From: an uncultured Acetatifactor sp.
Lineage (GTDB): Bacteria > Bacillota > Clostridia > Lachnospirales > Lachnospiraceae
DNA length: 64,000 nt
Assembly: GCA_910584865.1 (NCBI GenBank)
Contig: CAJUCE010000003.1
Coordinates: forward strand, 134,500-198,499
Direction of reading: 5' to 3'
Positions 18,385-27,240 of the stretch are shown here, in pieces. The stretch's first letter is position 1, and every line of letters begins with the position of its first letter. The translations under genes and the position numbers were made by a program. The notes beneath the pieces were generated by a model, which saw nothing but the letters and a program-made list of their open reading frames with translations, searched no databases and was not told where the DNA came from.

Positions 18385-18429
18385 CCGCTTTACGCTTCCC
18401 GTAAGCGGCTACATGGCAGGTTGCCTGCC
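18385..18429 (+). promoter_or_regulatory. Two leader hairpins before the OFA transporter
   Basis: In the leader RNA 18385-18394 can pair with 18400-18408 (9 bp, one bulge) and 18415-18420 pairs perfectly with 18424-18429 (GGCAGG-UUG-CCUGCC). No U-run follows. Their role is unknown. Confidence 0.35.
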
Positions 18430-18480
18430 GCCGGATGAAATATGTTGTACAAAGAAACATAAAAGGAAACGAGGTACATC

Positions 18481-19773
18481 ATGAAGAACAACAAATGGAT
18501 TCGCGCCGCAATTCCGGCGCTGCTGCTTCACTGCAGCATAGGTACTGTCTACTGTTGGTCCATCTTCAGCCAGGAGATCGCCGACTATATCGGTTTCTCC
18601 AAGGGCGCCACGGAATGGGCCTTCAGCTTTGCCATCTTTTTCCTTGGCATGTCCGCTGCCTTCCTGGGCAATATCGTGGAGAAGGACATCCACAAGTCGT
18701 CGCTGATTGCTTCCATCTGCTTCGCCTGCGGTATGGCGGGAACCGGCTTTTTCATTTACTACGGAGGCAGCCATCAGCAAAGCCCCCTGGCGCTGATCGG
18801 CATTTACCTTTGCTATGGCTTTATCATGGGCATCGGCCTGGGTACCGGTTATCTGTCCCCGGTAAAAACCCTGATGCTGTGGTTTGAGGACAGAAAGGGC
18901 CTGGCCACCGGACTGGCAGTTGCAGGCTTCGGCGCGGCGAAGGCCATCGCAAGCCCCATCATGCAGGCCATGCTGGACAATCTGGGAGACGGCGGCATTT
19001 ACAAGATGTTCTGGATTCTGGCCGTGGTTTATTTCATTATGATGTTCGTGGGGCATCTGCTGTTAAAGAAGCCCGATACCTGGCATGAGCCCCAGAAGGC
19101 TGAAAAGGGCAAGGGCATGATGGACGTCATCAAGTCAAGGCCCATCACCAACTACATCGGTATATGGCTTATGTTCTATATCAACATTACCTGCGGCCTG
19201 GCGCTGATTTCCCAGGAAAAGATGATCGTGAAATGCATCGGCCTGGCAGGCGCCGCCGGGATCATTTCCACCGTATCCGCCATTTTCAACGCTGGCGGCC
19301 GTCTGGGCTTCTCCGCCTGGGCTGACAAGATGAAGGACAGGAACACAATCTACAAGCTAATCTTCATCCTTTCCATCGCCTTTACCGGAATCGTCATGCT
19401 GACGGGCGGTATTAAGAACGGCGAGGGAAATACTTTGCTGATTATCCTGGTATTAGGCCTGATCTTTGTGGTAAACGCAGGCTACGGCGGAGGCTTCTCC
19501 AATGTACCCACCCTGCTCTCCGATCATTACGGCATGGGCAATATCAGTGCCATCCACGGCCTGACCCTCTCCGCATGGGCTATCGCAGGGCTTACCGGCA
19601 ACCAGCTGGCTACCTGGATTGTGAACCATACGGGAGAGTTCTCAGACCATAACGGCATACAGGTTAACCCCGTAGGTTACCAGAATGTGCTGTATGTGAC
19701 CATTGTGCTGTATATTGTGGCACTGCTGATCAGTCTCTTTATGGTGCGGCCTGCAAAGGAAGGGAAGAAATAA
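18481..19773 (+). CDS. OFA-family MFS transporter (oxalate/formate antiporter-like)
   Basis: A 430-residue, 12-helix major facilitator protein of the OFA (oxalate:formate antiporter) group. Helix 1 opens with AAIPALLLHCSIGTVYCWSIF; the MFS A-motif region is LGTGYLSPVKTLMLWFEDRKGLATGLAVAGFG, characteristic of this family, and the second half contains NAGGRLGFSAWADK. OFA proteins exchange small organic anions such as oxalate, formate or pyruvate; the true substrate cannot be inferred here because no oxalate-catabolic gene is nearby. AAGGAAACGAGGTACATC precedes the start and a strong hairpin ends the unit, so it is monocistronic. Confidence 0.88.
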   Translation: MKNNKWIRAAIPALLLHCSIGTVYCWSIFSQEIADYIGFSKGATEWAFSFAIFFLGMSAAFLGNIVEKDIHKSSLIASICFACGMAGTGFFIYYGGSHQQSPLALIGIYLCYGFIMGIGLGTGYLSPVKTLMLWFEDRKGLATGLAVAGFGAAKAIASPIMQAMLDNLGDGGIYKMFWILAVVYFIMMFVGHLLLKKPDTWHEPQKAEKGKGMMDVIKSRPITNYIGIWLMFYINITCGLALISQEKMIVKCIGLAGAAGIISTVSAIFNAGGRLGFSAWADKMKDRNTIYKLIFILSIAFTGIVMLTGGIKNGEGNTLLIILVLGLIFVVNAGYGGGFSNVPTLLSDHYGMGNISAIHGLTLSAWAIAGLTGNQLATWIVNHTGEFSDHNGIQVNPVGYQNVLYVTIVLYIVALLISLFMVRPAKEGKK

Positions 19774-19808
19774 CAGAAGAGATCTGTTAATAAGCAAATA
19801 AATGTCAG

Positions 19809-19854
19809 AAACAGCCTGGCTTAGGAAGTATTCTTTCGGCCAGGCTGTTTTCTG
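19809..19854 (+). terminator. Intrinsic terminator after the OFA transporter
   Basis: Arms AAACAGCCUGGC and GCCAGGCUGUUU (12 bp, perfect) around an 18-nt loop, followed by UUUUCUG. It also faces the small membrane protein gene from the other side and could serve both. Confidence 0.85.
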
Positions 19855-19958
19855 ATATCTCAATGGAATGCTTCTGGATTGCAGATTCCCATATATTTGT
19901 GGGCCGGAAATTCAACCCTCACGTTTGCTGCTATTAAAATCATACTGCTCATACGAAA

Positions 19959-20150
19959 CTACACCATGGATAACAGGATCAACGCAAAAATAGCACAGAT
20001 GGCAGCAACGATTCCCATAATTCGTATAACAATCATGCGGGCTTTGCTCTCCTGCATAGACTTCTTCGCCACCGACTTGGGCGATATCGCCATGATAATA
20101 CCAAGGATTGCAATGATAACCATCGAACCCCCTTGCAGTAACTCGTACAT
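19959..20150 (-). CDS. Small two-helix membrane protein of unknown function
   Basis: A 63-residue protein, MYELLQGGSMVIIAILGIIM then a basic loop SPKSVAKKSMQESKARM and a second hydrophobic helix IRIMGIVAAICAIFALILL. The shape (two transmembrane helices joined by a positively charged loop) suggests a membrane-embedded small protein. The case for a real gene is a strong GGAGGAGG site 7-8 nt before the ATG and a consensus promoter 50 bp upstream. I do not recognise a named family. A longer overlapping reading frame in the same strand (19912-20325) is less convincing. Confidence 0.65.
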   Translation of the reverse strand: MYELLQGGSMVIIAILGIIMAISPKSVAKKSMQESKARMIVIRIMGIVAAICAIFALILLSMV

Positions 20151-20200
20151 AAATGTCCTCCTCCGTTATTTCCAGACAATGATGTCCTTTTTCTATATAC

Positions 20201-20229
20201 AGATTACATCGCCTTCCATTTGCTGTCAA
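20201..20229 (-). promoter_or_regulatory. Promoter of the small membrane protein gene
   Basis: TTGACA (20224-20229), 17-bp spacer, TAATCT (20201-20206), minus strand; start near 20194, about 44 nt before the start codon. Confidence 0.65.
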
Positions 20230-20382
20230 GTGCAGTCGGAATATTTCGGAAATCCAGACCCGATTCTTCTCGTATATCTCCCTGCAACTTTCCCCGATGC
20301 CATATTCCTCCACCTGAATATCCATTCCTCGTCAAAGGCATCCTCCACAGGCGGCAGCCATCCTATTATCTGAAGTAATTTG

Positions 20383-23300
20383 TCAGCAGACAGAGTCTCT
20401 GTAGATCACAGGTTTTTCCAGGAGCCCCTGAGGATAAAGCATATAATCCCTGCTCCACCCCTCTCCTTCCGTCACAAAATTCCCGGGGCCGTAGGAAGGC
20501 GCTTCCCTGGGGAACTGGTGCAGCGGGCCGAAGGTATTCCGCCTGGTAAGCACCACTTCTATGCCCCGCAGGTTCCCGATCCGTGCCTGGTAAGGCGGAA
20601 ATGCAATGACACCCTCGCCGTCACCTAACAGTTTCACCAGACTGCCCCCGAAATCTTCTACCGTAACCGCCACACTGGCCCCGCTCAATCCTTCGATTTC
20701 CTCTGTCTCATAGACCACGCTTCCCGAGTAAAAAGGCAGTCCCTGGCCTGTGATGTCCCCAATGGCAAGCCTGTCCGGAAGTGCCGTCAGGATGGCGCTG
20801 TCCCCCTGTACCTTGACACCGAAATCGCCCAGCAGGTATACGGCCTCTATTCCGCTGGTGCCATAATACGCCATCTCTATATCGATGGTATTGCCGCCGG
20901 GCCGTAAACAATCCGCAGGAATCTCCAGTTCATCAAAGCAGATGTCGATCCACTTTCCGCTGCTGACAGCGGAAACCTGCACACCGTTCACCGTTACGGA
21001 TCTGACATGTTCCAGTGCTTCCATTGCCAGCCTTACCGGAGTATGTATTTTCCAGGCAAAATGGCCGTTTCCACTGGATTGTGAACTTCTGCTTCCTGAA
21101 CAAGTATCTCCCGCCTGGAAGCTGCCCAACATCTCCTCAATATTGACCTCATAGCGCAGGCAAACTATATCCAAAAGCTTTGTATTTCCCCCTTTGTACT
21201 TCACCTGATACCAGGGCTGCAGCATTTCTCCGCCCCGGTATGGAATTCCCAGTTGATCCCGCAGCGCCCGGTCAGCCTTCAGTACTTCCATACAGGGAAA
21301 CTCCCTGCCCTGGCTGTCGGTTACAGATACCATATCCAGGACGCAGATATTCCGTTCCGACAGGCGATAGGAGAAGCTGTCGGGAAGGGCAACCTTTTCT
21401 TGTCCGGAAAAGGCTTCTGCCCCCGGCAGTTCCCGCTTACTGTCCGGAATTATGTACAGCCTCTCGCCGCCCTTTTCCAAATCTATGGTAATCAATATCC
21501 TTCCATCCTCCACCCGGTACTGCGGCTCCGTCACCCGGCCGCTTCTGGCTTCCCATGCCTCCAGGCAGGAGCCTTCCCCCAGGTCCAGAGTGATTCCATT
21601 ATATCCCTGCTCCCTGTTGACATTTAAAACCATTATGACACGGCCGCCCTCTATCTCGAATGCCTGTGCAAATAAATCCTGGTTTTCTGTATTTTCTTTC
21701 TGCCCGCCGTCTCCTGTGCGGACGATGCCGACTTCATGCCCACTCCGGCAGGCTCTGGCCACTTCCTGCTCCGTAAAGTTTATCCGTATACACGTTTCTG
21801 CCAGTTTTCCCGGTTCTTCGGAGGGCTCCACATCCATATAGCCGGGGACTTCCCCGGCGAAGATTACCTCTCCTCCCTGCGCTGCAAAAGTCTCCAAAAG
21901 GTGAAGCGTACTCCGGCGCATGGTATCCATTCCTGCCACCAGGACTTTCCGGTAAGCTGCCTTCCCTACATACAGCACACAGTCTTCCACCCTTCCGTGC
22001 CTTGCCAGGATGTCTTCTTCACCGTAGTCAAAATCAATCCGATTCCCCGCCAGCATGTGGAACAGGGACGCATACTGTGCCTCCAGGCGTTTCATCTCCC
22101 CGTCCGCTGCCGCCAGGCCGTCAAAGGCGCCGCTGTAAGCCCTAGCCCATACGCTCTCTATGGGATTGATCACCAACAGCTCACAGGCCGGCTTCCCGCC
22201 ATGCAAAACCGCATGGATCCTGGAAAAATAGTCCTCCACATAACGGTAATCCTGATACCATCCGGACTGGTGCAGGATACTGGCAGGATAATCCCGTTTC
22301 GCCTCCCCCTTCATGGTATACCAGGACAGATGGGGACACCGCAGATTGACGCCGAACAAAGCCTGCCAGTCGCCTACATTTTTATAATCCTCAAAATCCA
22401 TCTGCCACCCGGTACAGCCGTAGAGCTCCGACAGCACCCATTCCTTATCAAGCTGCCTGGCCACAGAAGAAATCTGCTTCGCCACCCAGTAACAGCGGTT
22501 TCCCTCGGAAAGGATATCAATGCCGGGATAATCCATGTACTCATAAAAGCGCATCAGGGATCCCTGCATCACCGCCTGGCAGGCCAGAGAATCCTCATGA
22601 AGCACATGCCCCGTGAAAATCAGCTTGTTTTGTTTACACCAGTCATACACAGGGATTGCAAAGCGCTCCAGGAACAGTTCCTGGCACAGCTCAAAATAAT
22701 CCCTGGTAACCTTGGACAGCTCTGCCTCCTGGGTTCGCAGGAACAATTCCGGCAAGCGTTCTTTCAGGCTGTAGCCGAAGCGCTTTTCAAACTCCTCAAA
22801 AAGATCCTGCGTATAAGGAACCGCATTCACCTCCGCCTCCGCAAAATTCGTAAACACGCCTCCCCTGTGGGGTTCGTCGGTAAAAACGCCGTAAATCTCC
22901 TTTCCGAATCTTTCCCCGCATTTTTCCTTATACTTTTCATGGGTCAGCTCTATGTACTTTCTGGTAGCCTCCCGGTTCATGGTGTTCACATAGCAGTAGC
23001 CATTGTAATTGTCGGTGCAGACAGAAGTACGGACGCGGAATTCCACCGCAGTCTCATCTGATGCCAAAACATCGCCCGCATGGAGCAGCCTTTTCGCCCG
23101 GAAAATTCCGTTCTTTCCGGAGGGGCATGTTTTTGTCAGGCTTTCCCTCTCGCTGCCAGACTGCTCCTCTGCCCCTGTCAGGCTTTTCGCTTCGCTGTCG
23201 GATGGATTCACCTTTTCTGTCAGGCTTTCCCTCTCGCCGTCAAACTGGGGGAAATCTCCCTTCAGCGCAAACACCGCGACGACATTTTCATCCGGCTGCC

Positions 23301-23673
23301 AGGACCTCCACATATCCTCTGTCAGAAAGTTCATTTCCATATACATGGCGCGGTATTTTTCTTCCTTTGTCACCATGCCCCCGGCGCTTCCCGAGGGCCA
23401 GCGGTCCTCGTCGTACAGCCATGCCTCCATCCCCTTCCCGTAACCGTAATCGGCGCACTTATTAGTGAGTTCGAACCATTCCTCCCCCAGGTACTCCGTC
23501 TCCAACCCGGTGCGGGAATGCATGAAAAAGCCGCCGAAGCCCATCTCCTTTATGATGTCCGCCTGCCGCAGCAGCTCCGCCTCTTCCAGTTTTCCGTTCC
23601 AGGACCAGAAAGGTTTCCCACGGAATTCCTTTGTTGGATTTTCAAATTGTTTCTGTCTCTGTGTTATATTCAT
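20383..23673 (-). CDS. GH106-like glycoside hydrolase (alpha-L-rhamnosidase-type)
   Basis: A 1096-residue cytoplasmic-type protein without signal peptide. The N-terminus (PTKEFRGKPFWSWNGKLEE, then QADIIKEMGFGGFFMHSRTG and MEAWLYDEDRWPSG) is the typical TIM-barrel opening of the GH106-like group, which includes alpha-L-rhamnosidases. Downstream, KEIYGVFTDEPHRGG and ILSEGNRCYW fit barrel strands carrying acidic catalytic residues, and the C-terminal third is beta-rich with a galactose-binding-like fold (MAYYGTSGIEAVYLLGDFGV). The ATG at 23671-23673 has an AGGAG site. It is co-directional with the GH78-like gene and probably co-transcribed, suggesting intracellular trimming of rhamnose-containing oligosaccharides. 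A 42-bp repeat insertion lies in the barrel region. Confidence 0.82.
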   Translation of the reverse strand: MNITQRQKQFENPTKEFRGKPFWSWNGKLEEAELLRQADIIKEMGFGGFFMHSRTGLETEYLGEEWFELTNKCADYGYGKGMEAWLYDEDRWPSGSAGGMVTKEEKYRAMYMEMNFLTEDMWRSWQPDENVVAVFALKGDFPQFDGERESLTEKVNPSDSEAKSLTGAEEQSGSERESLTKTCPSGKNGIFRAKRLLHAGDVLASDETAVEFRVRTSVCTDNYNGYCYVNTMNREATRKYIELTHEKYKEKCGERFGKEIYGVFTDEPHRGGVFTNFAEAEVNAVPYTQDLFEEFEKRFGYSLKERLPELFLRTQEAELSKVTRDYFELCQELFLERFAIPVYDWCKQNKLIFTGHVLHEDSLACQAVMQGSLMRFYEYMDYPGIDILSEGNRCYWVAKQISSVARQLDKEWVLSELYGCTGWQMDFEDYKNVGDWQALFGVNLRCPHLSWYTMKGEAKRDYPASILHQSGWYQDYRYVEDYFSRIHAVLHGGKPACELLVINPIESVWARAYSGAFDGLAAADGEMKRLEAQYASLFHMLAGNRIDFDYGEEDILARHGRVEDCVLYVGKAAYRKVLVAGMDTMRRSTLHLLETFAAQGGEVIFAGEVPGYMDVEPSEEPGKLAETCIRINFTEQEVARACRSGHEVGIVRTGDGGQKENTENQDLFAQAFEIEGGRVIMVLNVNREQGYNGITLDLGEGSCLEAWEARSGRVTEPQYRVEDGRILITIDLEKGGERLYIIPDSKRELPGAEAFSGQEKVALPDSFSYRLSERNICVLDMVSVTDSQGREFPCMEVLKADRALRDQLGIPYRGGEMLQPWYQVKYKGGNTKLLDIVCLRYEVNIEEMLGSFQAGDTCSGSRSSQSSGNGHFAWKIHTPVRLAMEALEHVRSVTVNGVQVSAVSSGKWIDICFDELEIPADCLRPGGNTIDIEMAYYGTSGIEAVYLLGDFGVKVQGDSAILTALPDRLAIGDITGQGLPFYSGSVVYETEEIEGLSGASVAVTVEDFGGSLVKLLGDGEGVIAFPPYQARIGNLRGIEVVLTRRNTFGPLHQFPREAPSYGPGNFVTEGEGWSRDYMLYPQGLLEKPVIYRDSVC
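23134..23259 (-). repeat. 42-bp in-frame triplication inside the GH106-like gene
   Basis: Three 42-bp units (23134-23175, 23176-23217, 23218-23259) share a TGTCAGGCTTT core and keep frame, encoding repeats of the type ERESLTEKV / EAKSLTGAE / ERESLTKTC. They fall between two conserved strands and look like a flexible insertion. Confidence 0.7.
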
Positions 23674-24049
23674 ATGTTCTCCTGTCTTTCTCTTTCGGTC
23701 CATGCCTGGTACGGTATCCCTGTGATTTTCGCAGACAGGCACTGGTTTCTTTATTCCGCTCCGGCTTACTTTAAGAAACCGTCCCCAAACTACTTACCAT
23801 ATTCCTGTCCCTTTTCTCCGCCAACACTGCTCAAAAATCAGTTACATAGCCCACTATGCGCCCGATTTTTGAGCGGCACCCAAAGAAAAGTCCTGAGAAC
23901 TATCGGTAAATTCTTTCGTGACAGTTTCTAACCCGGACGAGCCGGAGCGGAATTTTGCCACTTTGCATAAGGCTTTGTTGTTAAGTGCCTGCCCCGTATC
24001 AGCATTGGCATCCGCCAATGGAAGCTCTATGCAGCAGGCTTATGAAAAA
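23674..24049. other. Non-coding gap between the two glycosidase genes, with palindrome and repeat copy
   Basis: No convincing gene is present. The gap holds a perfect 11-bp inverted repeat (23829-23839 with 23864-23874) enclosing a second 5-bp one (23845-23849 with 23853-23857), a large cruciform-like element. It also has one diverged copy (23931-23946 and flanks to about 23993) of an intergenic repeat found again at 47930 and 48295. Confidence 0.55.
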
Positions 24050-25765
24050 TTACCGGCACAATTCCACGCCCTCCGGCGCTTCCGCCTTCGTCTCCACGGA
24101 GCCGTTCTCCCGCTTTCTATGGGACACTTTGATGTCGCCGTAAGGGGTGGGGTAACTGCCTTCCGCCCACTCCAGATCTCCCAGATGCGGCTCCACCTTC
24201 ACCTTCCTGCAGCCCGGCTCCAAAATCTTTATGCCCAATACATTCTCCGTCAGCCAGGGAGTTGCGCCGCTGGCCCATCCATGGCAGAAGCTGTGGCGGT
24301 GTCCCTGATAACAGAAGCCGCCGTATGCGGCATGGACATCCACCTTCCCATCCTGGGGCAACTCGTCGATGGGAGACGCATTTTCCATCCAGTCCACATT
24401 GAAATCCTCCCAGAAGGTAGTGGCACCTAACGCAAGCATGCCGCCCCAGTATTCCCGAATACAGTCCAGGCACCCCTGGTAATCCTCTGCCATAGCCCTG
24501 GCGGTCAGAATGTAATATCCCATGAAAGTGGACATCCCCTTTGCCCCGCCAGGTTTTAACAGTGTATCATTGACCTGAACCGCATCCTTCATACCCATCA
24601 GCACCGACAGCGCCGCCGCCTGCTTGGAATCCTCATAATCTGTCTCATACCCGGCCAGCCGCTCCAGATCACGCCTGCACTGTGCTATCCGCTGCTCGTC
24701 TCCCAGGACTGTAAAGATTTTCTCCAGGCTCCTGGCGGCCCAGATATGCAGCGCCTGAACGCCGGCATCCACGACTTTATCCCTGCCTGCGGAAGGCCAG
24801 TCCAGGAAGCGCCCCTCCTTTACCGTATCCTGGCCGTTTTCATCTATGTGGGCGGAAAACTGGTCCAGAATGCCCCCCAGATAGTCCTTTTGTTTTTCCA
24901 GAAATTCCTTCCTGCCCGTATAAAAATACCAGTCATATGCAATGACGGCATACCACATAGAATAACTCGCCATTCCGTTCATCCAACCCGGCAGCGGCGT
25001 CTCCTCCCTGATAAAATCAAGGCTTTTCTCCACGGAATCGTCCTCGCCGAATACCGCCTTGACGGTAGTCACCTCAGGATGCATGTCCCCCACCCACACC
25101 AGGCGGTCCCGCTTAATGCCGTCCCAAATGTATTCCTGCATGTTCAGATGCACCGTGTAGGCGCCTACATCCCAGATACGGTTCAACAGCGGGTCACTGC
25201 ATGCGAAGCTCCCCCGGTAAGGCACATCCTTGTATACCAGGACCGCCCACACGCTCTTCAAAGCCAGCACCGCTTCCGGCTCCTCCAGGTCAATGCGCAC
25301 AAAACGGAACCCGCTCTCACCGATCTGATTCATGCTCATCATGCCCACTTCCGCGGTGATATCCCTTCTGGCATGGTCATTTGTAGAATTACTCTCACCG
25401 CCCGGCTCGCTCATGGCTTCCGACGCGGATTCCCCGAAGCGGATGCGCACCTTTGCCCCCCGGTTCGTGCTGTCGGACCAGACAAGCAGCCGGATGCCGC
25501 CGTGAATCTCCACCCCGTAGTCCAGAAGCAGGGATGCCTTCCCTTCTTCGCTGCTCTTCATAACGCAGGGCTCCTTTGCCGCCAGAGATATCTGCAGCTC
25601 CCTGTCTTTCAGGAGGGCCTGGCTGTTCTCCACATCTCCCTGAGTCCACAGAATCCTTCTGGGAAGCAGGAACTGCCTGCTCCGCGTGTCGGCTTTACTG
25701 CAGTCAACCGTCTCTTTCTCCATCACCCGAAAAATATCCCTTCTGTCCCGCTGTGTCTCTTTCAT
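24050..25765 (-). CDS. GH78-like alpha-L-rhamnosidase, compact form
   Basis: A 571-residue six-hairpin glycosidase. The GH78 signature WDGIKRDRLVWVGDMHPE (about 215-232) carries the Asp residues lining the rhamnose pocket, and the barrel continues through GRFLDWPSAGRDK and TFWEDFNVDWMENASP with the candidate catalytic Glu, then HSFCHGWASGATPWL. A beta-sandwich precedes the barrel and a short C-terminal beta domain follows. It lacks the large N-terminal domains of many GH78 enzymes and has no signal peptide, so it probably acts on imported oligosaccharides. AGGAGACAGAAAAG precedes the start. First gene of the two-gene glycosidase operon. Confidence 0.85.
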   Translation of the reverse strand: MKETQRDRRDIFRVMEKETVDCSKADTRSRQFLLPRRILWTQGDVENSQALLKDRELQISLAAKEPCVMKSSEEGKASLLLDYGVEIHGGIRLLVWSDSTNRGAKVRIRFGESASEAMSEPGGESNSTNDHARRDITAEVGMMSMNQIGESGFRFVRIDLEEPEAVLALKSVWAVLVYKDVPYRGSFACSDPLLNRIWDVGAYTVHLNMQEYIWDGIKRDRLVWVGDMHPEVTTVKAVFGEDDSVEKSLDFIREETPLPGWMNGMASYSMWYAVIAYDWYFYTGRKEFLEKQKDYLGGILDQFSAHIDENGQDTVKEGRFLDWPSAGRDKVVDAGVQALHIWAARSLEKIFTVLGDEQRIAQCRRDLERLAGYETDYEDSKQAAALSVLMGMKDAVQVNDTLLKPGGAKGMSTFMGYYILTARAMAEDYQGCLDCIREYWGGMLALGATTFWEDFNVDWMENASPIDELPQDGKVDVHAAYGGFCYQGHRHSFCHGWASGATPWLTENVLGIKILEPGCRKVKVEPHLGDLEWAEGSYPTPYGDIKVSHRKRENGSVETKAEAPEGVELCR

Positions 25766-25904
25766 CTTTTCTGTCTCCTGTGTTTCCGGGCAATATCTCC
25801 GCCGGCGGTTTTCGTAACTGACCGTCCTCCAGCGGGAATATTGCTGCCTTTAAATTCTATGCTATGGTTTTCTTACACTCTGTGTTTCCCATTGCCATAT
25901 GCTC

Positions 25905-25933
25905 ATTATACAAAACGCCGGCCTATTACACAA
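25905..25933 (-). promoter_or_regulatory. Promoter of the glycosidase operon
   Basis: TTGTGT (25928-25933) and TATAAT (25905-25910), 17 bp apart on the minus strand, about 140 nt before the GH78-like start codon. Confidence 0.65.
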
Positions 25934-25957
25934 CGGAACAATTTTTTAGTGAAGGGG

Positions 25958-26106
25958 TTAAATATTGCCTCTCCGGCATTTGCACTGCCTGATCAGCCTC
26001 TGCACGCACGCCCATATACCCTCTTTTGTATCAGGACGAAACGACAAATAACACGTATAGTCTTTGGATTATCTGCCGCCGGACGCCCCTTATGCTTTTC
26101 CGGCAT
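25958..26106 (-). pseudogene. Frameshifted ribbon-helix-helix (CopG-like) repressor/antitoxin remnant
   Basis: From the ATG at 26104-26106, behind an excellent AAGGAGGGAAGT site, the frame reads MPEKHKGRPAADNPKTIRV and soon hits a stop at 25993. Shifting frame after about 20 codons continues with FRPDTKEGIWACVQRLIRQ to a stop at 25958-25960. The 'KGRPxDNPK...R' opening followed by an amphipathic helix is what small RHH proteins of Lachnospiraceae mobile elements look like. The frameshift and short end suggest a dead copy. The rest of the 25766-26213 gap holds the glycosidase promoter and nothing else I can support. Confidence 0.5.
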
Positions 26107-26213
26107 ACTTCCCTCCTTTCCTTGCCAACAAAAACAGTATACTATAATACCGCCAATAAATCAGGTAATATTTTACCGCCTTAAATTCAAAAATGCCGAT
26201 TCCAATTCATCTT

Positions 26214-26567
26214 TCATTTCACTAACTTTTCCATCCACGCAGCCTCCTGAAACCCTACAAGGACGAAATCCTCCCCCACCACAATCGGCCGCTTCACCAG
26301 CATGCCGTCCGTTGCCAACAGGGCAAGCTGTTCCTCCTCGGGCATAGACGGCAGTTTATCCTTCAGTTGTAGTTCCTTATACAGGTTCCCGCTGGTATTG
26401 AAGAAGCGTTTCAGAGGCAAACCGCTTTTGCGGTGCCAGTCGGCCAATTCTTCTTTTGTAGGATTTTTCTCCCTGATAGGTCTGTCCTCGTAGGCGATAT
26501 GGTTGTCTTTCAGCCAGGCCACTGCCTTTTTGCAGGTACTGCATTTCTCATATTGTAGTAATATCAT
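26214..26567 (-). CDS. Spx/ArsC-like thioredoxin-fold reductase
   Basis: A 117-residue protein of the ArsC/Spx/YffB superfamily. The redox CxxC is at residues 9-12 (YEKCSTCKKA), followed by the family strings DRPIREKNPTKEEL and GLPLKRFFNTSGNLYKELQLKDKL, and later DGMLVKRPIVVGEDFVLVGF, which binds the C-terminal side of the active site. Members either reduce arsenate or, as Spx/MgsR, bind RNA polymerase alpha; the LKRFFNTSGxLY pattern is closest to the 'arsenate reductase-like' stand-alone group. GGAGGAAAACCGAAA precedes the start. Confidence 0.88.
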   Translation of the reverse strand: MILLQYEKCSTCKKAVAWLKDNHIAYEDRPIREKNPTKEELADWHRKSGLPLKRFFNTSGNLYKELQLKDKLPSMPEEEQLALLATDGMLVKRPIVVGEDFVLVGFQEAAWMEKLVK

Positions 26568-26757
26568 TTTCGGTTTTCCTCCCTATTTTGGTAATGTACT
26601 CCCGGAATTTCCAAGCCTTATTTTTTGCGGCTATTGCAGATCCGTTTTTGCAATTTCTCCGCTATTTGCAATAGAATTTAGATACTCCCTTTTCGGAAAA
26701 GCGTTCCCAGTACATCAGTCTCCAACTACAAGAAAATCTAAAAACAACTCTGAATAC

Positions 26758-27177
26758 TCATTGATTGATTTGCTTTGTCAGCATTTTTTCAAATTCACAT
26801 CGATAGGGAGCAAAGCCAAGTCTCTCATGCATCTGAACGGAAGCTCTGTTGCATAAACCAGTTCCGGCGCGAATAACTTGTGCGCCGCTGCGCCTGGCTT
26901 TCAACTCAACGTACTCGTATAATCGGGTTGCCGCGCCATGCCGCCTAAACTCTTCTTCAATATAGATTTCCTGAATCTCCACAAAACAAAAACCGCTTCC
27001 TTCATCCTTGCAGAAGGTAGTCCAGAGATAGCCGACACTGCGTTCATCCTCTGTCTCAATAATCTCTGCGATGCTGTGTTCATCCTGTGCGGTTCGTTCG
27101 AGATAGCCGTAAAATCCCGAAACCTGGCTTGTTAATGAGAACCATTCTGAGCGGTAATCAGAGTATGATATTTCCAT
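26758..27177 (-). CDS. GNAT-family N-acetyltransferase
   Basis: A 139-residue GNAT protein. The acetyl-CoA binding region is IQEIYIEEEFRRHGAATRLYEYVE (the R-x-x-G-x-A pyrophosphate loop is RRHGAA), preceded by the SVGYLWTTFCKDEGSG beta hairpin and followed by NRASVQMHERLGFAPYR near the end, the usual substrate-side motif. Substrate unknown. The ATG at 27175-27177 has a GGAGGAGGAAA site; an upstream in-frame Met lies in the ribosome binding region. Confidence 0.88.
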   Translation of the reverse strand: MEISYSDYRSEWFSLTSQVSGFYGYLERTAQDEHSIAEIIETEDERSVGYLWTTFCKDEGSGFCFVEIQEIYIEEEFRRHGAATRLYEYVELKARRSGAQVIRAGTGLCNRASVQMHERLGFAPYRCEFEKMLTKQINQ

Positions 27178-27240
27178 TTTCCTCCTCCGCGTCATAAGGG
27201 TTTTATTTTAGTCCTGCCACTTTGTGCCATAATAAGGTCC

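Noticed and set aside
19912..20325. 137-codon minus-strand frame overlapping the small membrane protein
   Set aside because: It contains the promoter and ribosome binding site of the smaller, better supported gene, and shows no family resemblance.
21736..23061. Long plus-strand frames opposite the GH106-like gene (also 24746-26347 opposite the GH78-like gene)
   Set aside because: Rich in Pro, Arg, His and Leu as expected for antisense of the real genes; no motifs.
23829..23874. Rho-independent terminator between the glycosidase genes
   Set aside because: The inverted repeat has no U-run after it on the minus strand and the arms are separated by a large structured spacer; kept as a palindrome only.
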